Of a stretch of DNA of 64,000 nt, positions 61,459 to 64,000 are shown in pieces; position 1 is the first letter of the stretch; each line of letters begins with the position of its first letter. The notes under the pieces were generated by a model. It had not been told where the DNA came from and searched no databases. It was given only the letters and a program-made list of their open reading frames with translations. The translations under genes and the position numbers were made by a program. The DNA lies in the NCBI GenBank assembly GCA_963973795.1, contig CAXBAF010000014.1, positions 33,348-97,347 of the forward strand, given 5' to 3'. This DNA is from UBA1926 sp002337215. GTDB lineage: Bacteria > Planctomycetota > Phycisphaerae > Phycisphaerales > UBA1924.

Positions 61459-62943
61459 TCACGGGCACCCGTCCACAAAGGCCGGGGTAAACAGCGTGAT
61501 ATCGGTCAGGTCGTAGACCCCGTTGCCATCAAGATCCGCGATCGGGTCACGACTCAGGAACGCAAGAATGAACAGGTTGATATCAGCCAGGTCGAGCACG
61601 CCGAACGGCTCGGCGAGATCGGCCGGGCACAGCTGCCGGGCGGTGAACGTCACGCTATCGACGAAGACCGCGCCGCCCGGGTTTGACGCCGGCTGGCTGA
61701 AGAGCAGCACGAGCCGAGCCTCAACAGCACCATCGGGGGCGATGCCAGTGAGCTCAGACTCCAGCCACGTGTCTTCTTCCATGCCGGTGTCAGCGATGAC
61801 ATGGGTAAGTTCCTCGATGAGAAACGGGGACCCATACGCGGCGCCAGCCTGGCTGTAGAACTCGACTTTCAGGATCGCCTCGTTCCCGGTGTTCACGATC
61901 GAGTCTTCCGACCGTGTCAACGCGTGGACGCCGGCCGCGAACCGATCGCCGGTGGTCACCAGGAAATTCTGGAACGCGCCCGAGACGTTCGCCGCCCCGC
62001 TGAACTGCCCGTACATCTTCAGCGAGCGTTCTCCATCACGCGGCGTGCCCCAATCCGAGGAGACATTGCCGATGGTGCTGCCAAACACAGTCCAGGCATC
62101 GAGCGCTCCGCCCCCGTCCTCGAACCCCGGGTCCTGAACCAGCGAGACCGGGGGTTCGACCCACGCAGGCCGCTCCCAGACGCGGACGTGATCGATTTCG
62201 AACGTCGCGGGGAAGGGCGTCGTCCAATCGGGGTAGCCCGAGTAGTCCCCGCCGACCGCGAGGTTCAGCACGATGCTCTTCGGCGTGGCAGGAATCCCCA
62301 CCGCGGGCTCGTAAAGCGTGAAGTGCTGCACACCGTCCACATAGAAGCGGACCGTGCCAACTTCCCATTCAACCGCGTAATCGTGGAAGCCGGCCTGAAA
62401 GTTTGCACCGCTCTCATACGCCTGGGACACATACTGGTGAGAACCCGGGTCCCAACCCCAGTGGAGCGCACTGCTGATACGCCACGGCAAATCGCCGCGG
62501 GCTTCCATGATGTCGATCTCACCGCCGGCAGGCCACGTCGCGGACCGAGGAAGCAGCCAGATCGCGGGCCAGAAACCCTGGCCGAACGGGACCTTGGCAC
62601 GGACCTCGACCCGACCATACCCCCACTCCTGCCATGACCGGATCAATCCAGAGTTGTACTCTCGGCCGAACGACCAGTTCGGGTCCCGATCGGCACGGAG
62701 TTTGAGCACGCCGCCCGCCACCCCGACCTGATTTGGGTGGTAGTACTGCGACTCGTTGTTGTTCGACCCCGCCCAGTTTGCGATCTGCCACACACCCTGG
62801 TCGACAGCGCCGCCATCGAAATTTTCTTGAAACACGGGGTATCCCCAACCGGGAGCGATGACCGGTCCCGCTCGACTCGGCGAGACGACGGCGATTGTGC
62901 CAACCAAACCAGCGATAAACAGATTCTGAGCGTGGCAACGAAT
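61459..62943 (-). CDS. Secreted GH16-family glycosidase with GC-type dockerin
   Basis: This is a 494-residue polysaccharide hydrolase. A signal peptide (MRCHAQNLFIAGLVGTIAVV..., cut after PSRA) comes first. The GH16 domain (about 30-260) carries the active-site motif GEIDIMEA (nucleophile Glu142, Asp144, acid/base Glu147). A beta-sandwich carbohydrate-binding-like domain (about 265-420) and two C-terminal dockerin-like repeats ending in DGCP follow. The frame has no ATG, GTG or TTG near the ribosome binding site; AGGAGG lies 6 nt before an ATT (62943-62941), which I take as the start. TTG 62907 is too far from it. The likely target is laminarin, agar or another beta-glycan. Confidence 0.88.
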   Translation of the reverse strand: MRCHAQNLFIAGLVGTIAVVSPSRAGPVIAPGWGYPVFQENFDGGAVDQGVWQIANWAGSNNNESQYYHPNQVGVAGGVLKLRADRDPNWSFGREYNSGLIRSWQEWGYGRVEVRAKVPFGQGFWPAIWLLPRSATWPAGGEIDIMEARGDLPWRISSALHWGWDPGSHQYVSQAYESGANFQAGFHDYAVEWEVGTVRFYVDGVQHFTLYEPAVGIPATPKSIVLNLAVGGDYSGYPDWTTPFPATFEIDHVRVWERPAWVEPPVSLVQDPGFEDGGGALDAWTVFGSTIGNVSSDWGTPRDGERSLKMYGQFSGAANVSGAFQNFLVTTGDRFAAGVHALTRSEDSIVNTGNEAILKVEFYSQAGAAYGSPFLIEELTHVIADTGMEEDTWLESELTGIAPDGAVEARLVLLFSQPASNPGGAVFVDSVTFTARQLCPADLAEPFGVLDLADINLFILAFLSRDPIADLDGNGVYDLTDITLFTPAFVDGCP

Positions 62944-63299
62944 AACTCACCTCCTGGGCACGACGTAGGTTCCGGGAAACAAGTATACGCCGGGTACAAG
63001 AACCTGCGAACCACGTTTCGGTGAGGCGTCGTTCACCGTGCATGACGGCCGACGACCAAAGCAACTCGAGACGCATTCTCGGACACTGCCCACTCAGACG
63101 CCAGCGACATGACGCAACCTCGACACATCGAGCGCACGCAAGCAATAGTCTTGGCTAGACCGCTTTCGACTCCACAAGCGATACGGCATCGGTACCAGAT
63201 CCGCAACGCCGTGGAAAGGTCCGATTCGAGCCGTTGGAGGCAAACGAACCACCCGCGCGGTCATTCTGGAGAAGCGCGAGAAAGCCGATCGCAAAAATG
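62944..63299. other. Intergenic region between the 5S terminator and the GH16 gene
   Basis: About 355 bp of mixed composition with no supported gene. It holds the upstream region of the GH16 gene, including AGGAGG on the minus strand (62955-62950). No promoter or small RNA was recognised. Confidence 0.4.
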
Positions 63300-63333
63300 A
63301 AAAGGGCTCGCTCAGCATTACCTGAGCGAGCCC
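63300..63333 (-). terminator. Terminator of the rRNA operon
   Basis: On the minus strand the 12-bp stem GGGCTCGCTCAG/CTGAGCGAGCCC (63304-63315 with 63322-63333) is followed by TTTT. It begins 4 nt past the 5S 3' end. Confidence 0.93.
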
Positions 63334-63337
63334 AAAA

Positions 63338-63443
63338 GTCGGCGATGACCTACTTTCCCGCAGTGCAGTATCATCGGCGGCTCGGTCTTCACTGCTGTGT
63401 TCGGGATGGGAACAGGTGTTACCCCGAGCCTATGGTCACCGAC
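63338..63443 (-). rRNA. rrf: 5S ribosomal RNA
   Basis: The 106-nt minus-strand sequence contains the 5S signatures CCTGTTCCCATCCCGAACAC and GATGATACTGC...GGGAAAGTAGG. The ends GTCGGTGA and TCGCCGAC pair as helix I (one G-U). The ends are placed by that pairing and may be off by a few bases. Confidence 0.93.
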
Positions 63444-63644
63444 AAACCACGATGGACACTTTCGTATCCATACGCGGCGAGCGTTCAGGCGACGAACCAG
63501 GGTTCGTACAGCCGGGACGCGGCCGGTATCAACGGGCAGATCAAACGATACCTGACCAGGCCGAAGCCGGATCAAGCAGAGTCTTGCGAGTACCACGCAG
63601 CGCTGCCAATGAAGTGCTGTGCACGTCACGGCGGCTGGTAGGGT

Positions 63645-64000
<356 letters not shown>

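Overview
The window is about 65% G+C, with tightly packed genes, frequent ATGA/GTGA overlaps and many GTG or TTG starts. The gene content points to a planctomycete of the class Phycisphaerae. The clues are C-terminal 'GC-type' dockerin-like repeats ending in Gly-Cys on secreted proteins, SpoIIAA/RsbW-type partner-switching proteins, a B12-dependent ribonucleotide reductase, and a pilus/type II secretion locus mixing PilMNO-like and Gsp-like parts. The assignment rests on gene content, not on a 16S sequence.

Layout. 1-728: 3' part of a UbiA-family prenyltransferase gene (minus). 1023-12422: one long plus-strand operon holding a membrane histidine kinase, a STAS protein, GspE, GspF, PilM/N/O-like proteins, a GspB-like protein and five (pseudo)pilins, the last fused to a LamG-like lectin domain. 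12613-14468: HD-GYP phosphodiesterase and response regulator (minus). 14652-19624: a hypothetical gene (plus), then a minus-strand block with a pseudouridine synthase, a TPR-like membrane protein, a reduced MnmE-like GTPase and CoaX. 19748-25806: a hypothetical gene, the large TPR-secretin, then a STAS protein and an RsbW-like kinase. The secretin is probably the outer-membrane channel of the 1-12 kb machine, so partner-switching genes flank both parts of the system. 26085-28409: iscS, iscU and iscA-type Fe-S assembly genes. 28627-31647: two paralogous secreted proteins of unknown family, one with a dockerin and one a lipoprotein. 31709-33545: a double-ACT protein and a TlpA-like thioredoxin. 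33653-37462: trxB, a secreted unknown and a sigma-70 factor (minus). 37795-40661: a UVR-motif protein and mnmG. 40854-43974: a five-heme cytochrome with a GC-type dockerin, and mdh. 44178-46253: a hypothetical gene, a candidate C-rich small RNA, a 27-bp inverted repeat and a flavin-reductase-like protein. 46470-51253: a dcd-HNH-nrdJ operon with two NrdR-box-like sites and an unusually long leader. 52337-58861: a FlgI-like lipoprotein and a large SMC. 58946-62943: an AbgT-type transporter, a zinc-ribbon membrane protein and a GH16 glycosidase with a GC-type dockerin. 63338-64000: 5S and the 3' end of 23S rRNA (minus).

Most genes are ordinary housekeeping. The less ordinary parts are the two-component/partner-switch link to the secretion machine, the lectin-tipped pseudopilin, the unexplained paralogue pair, the C-rich small RNA candidate, the NrdR-controlled operon with its long leader and inserted HNH gene, and a GH16 gene that appears to start with ATT.
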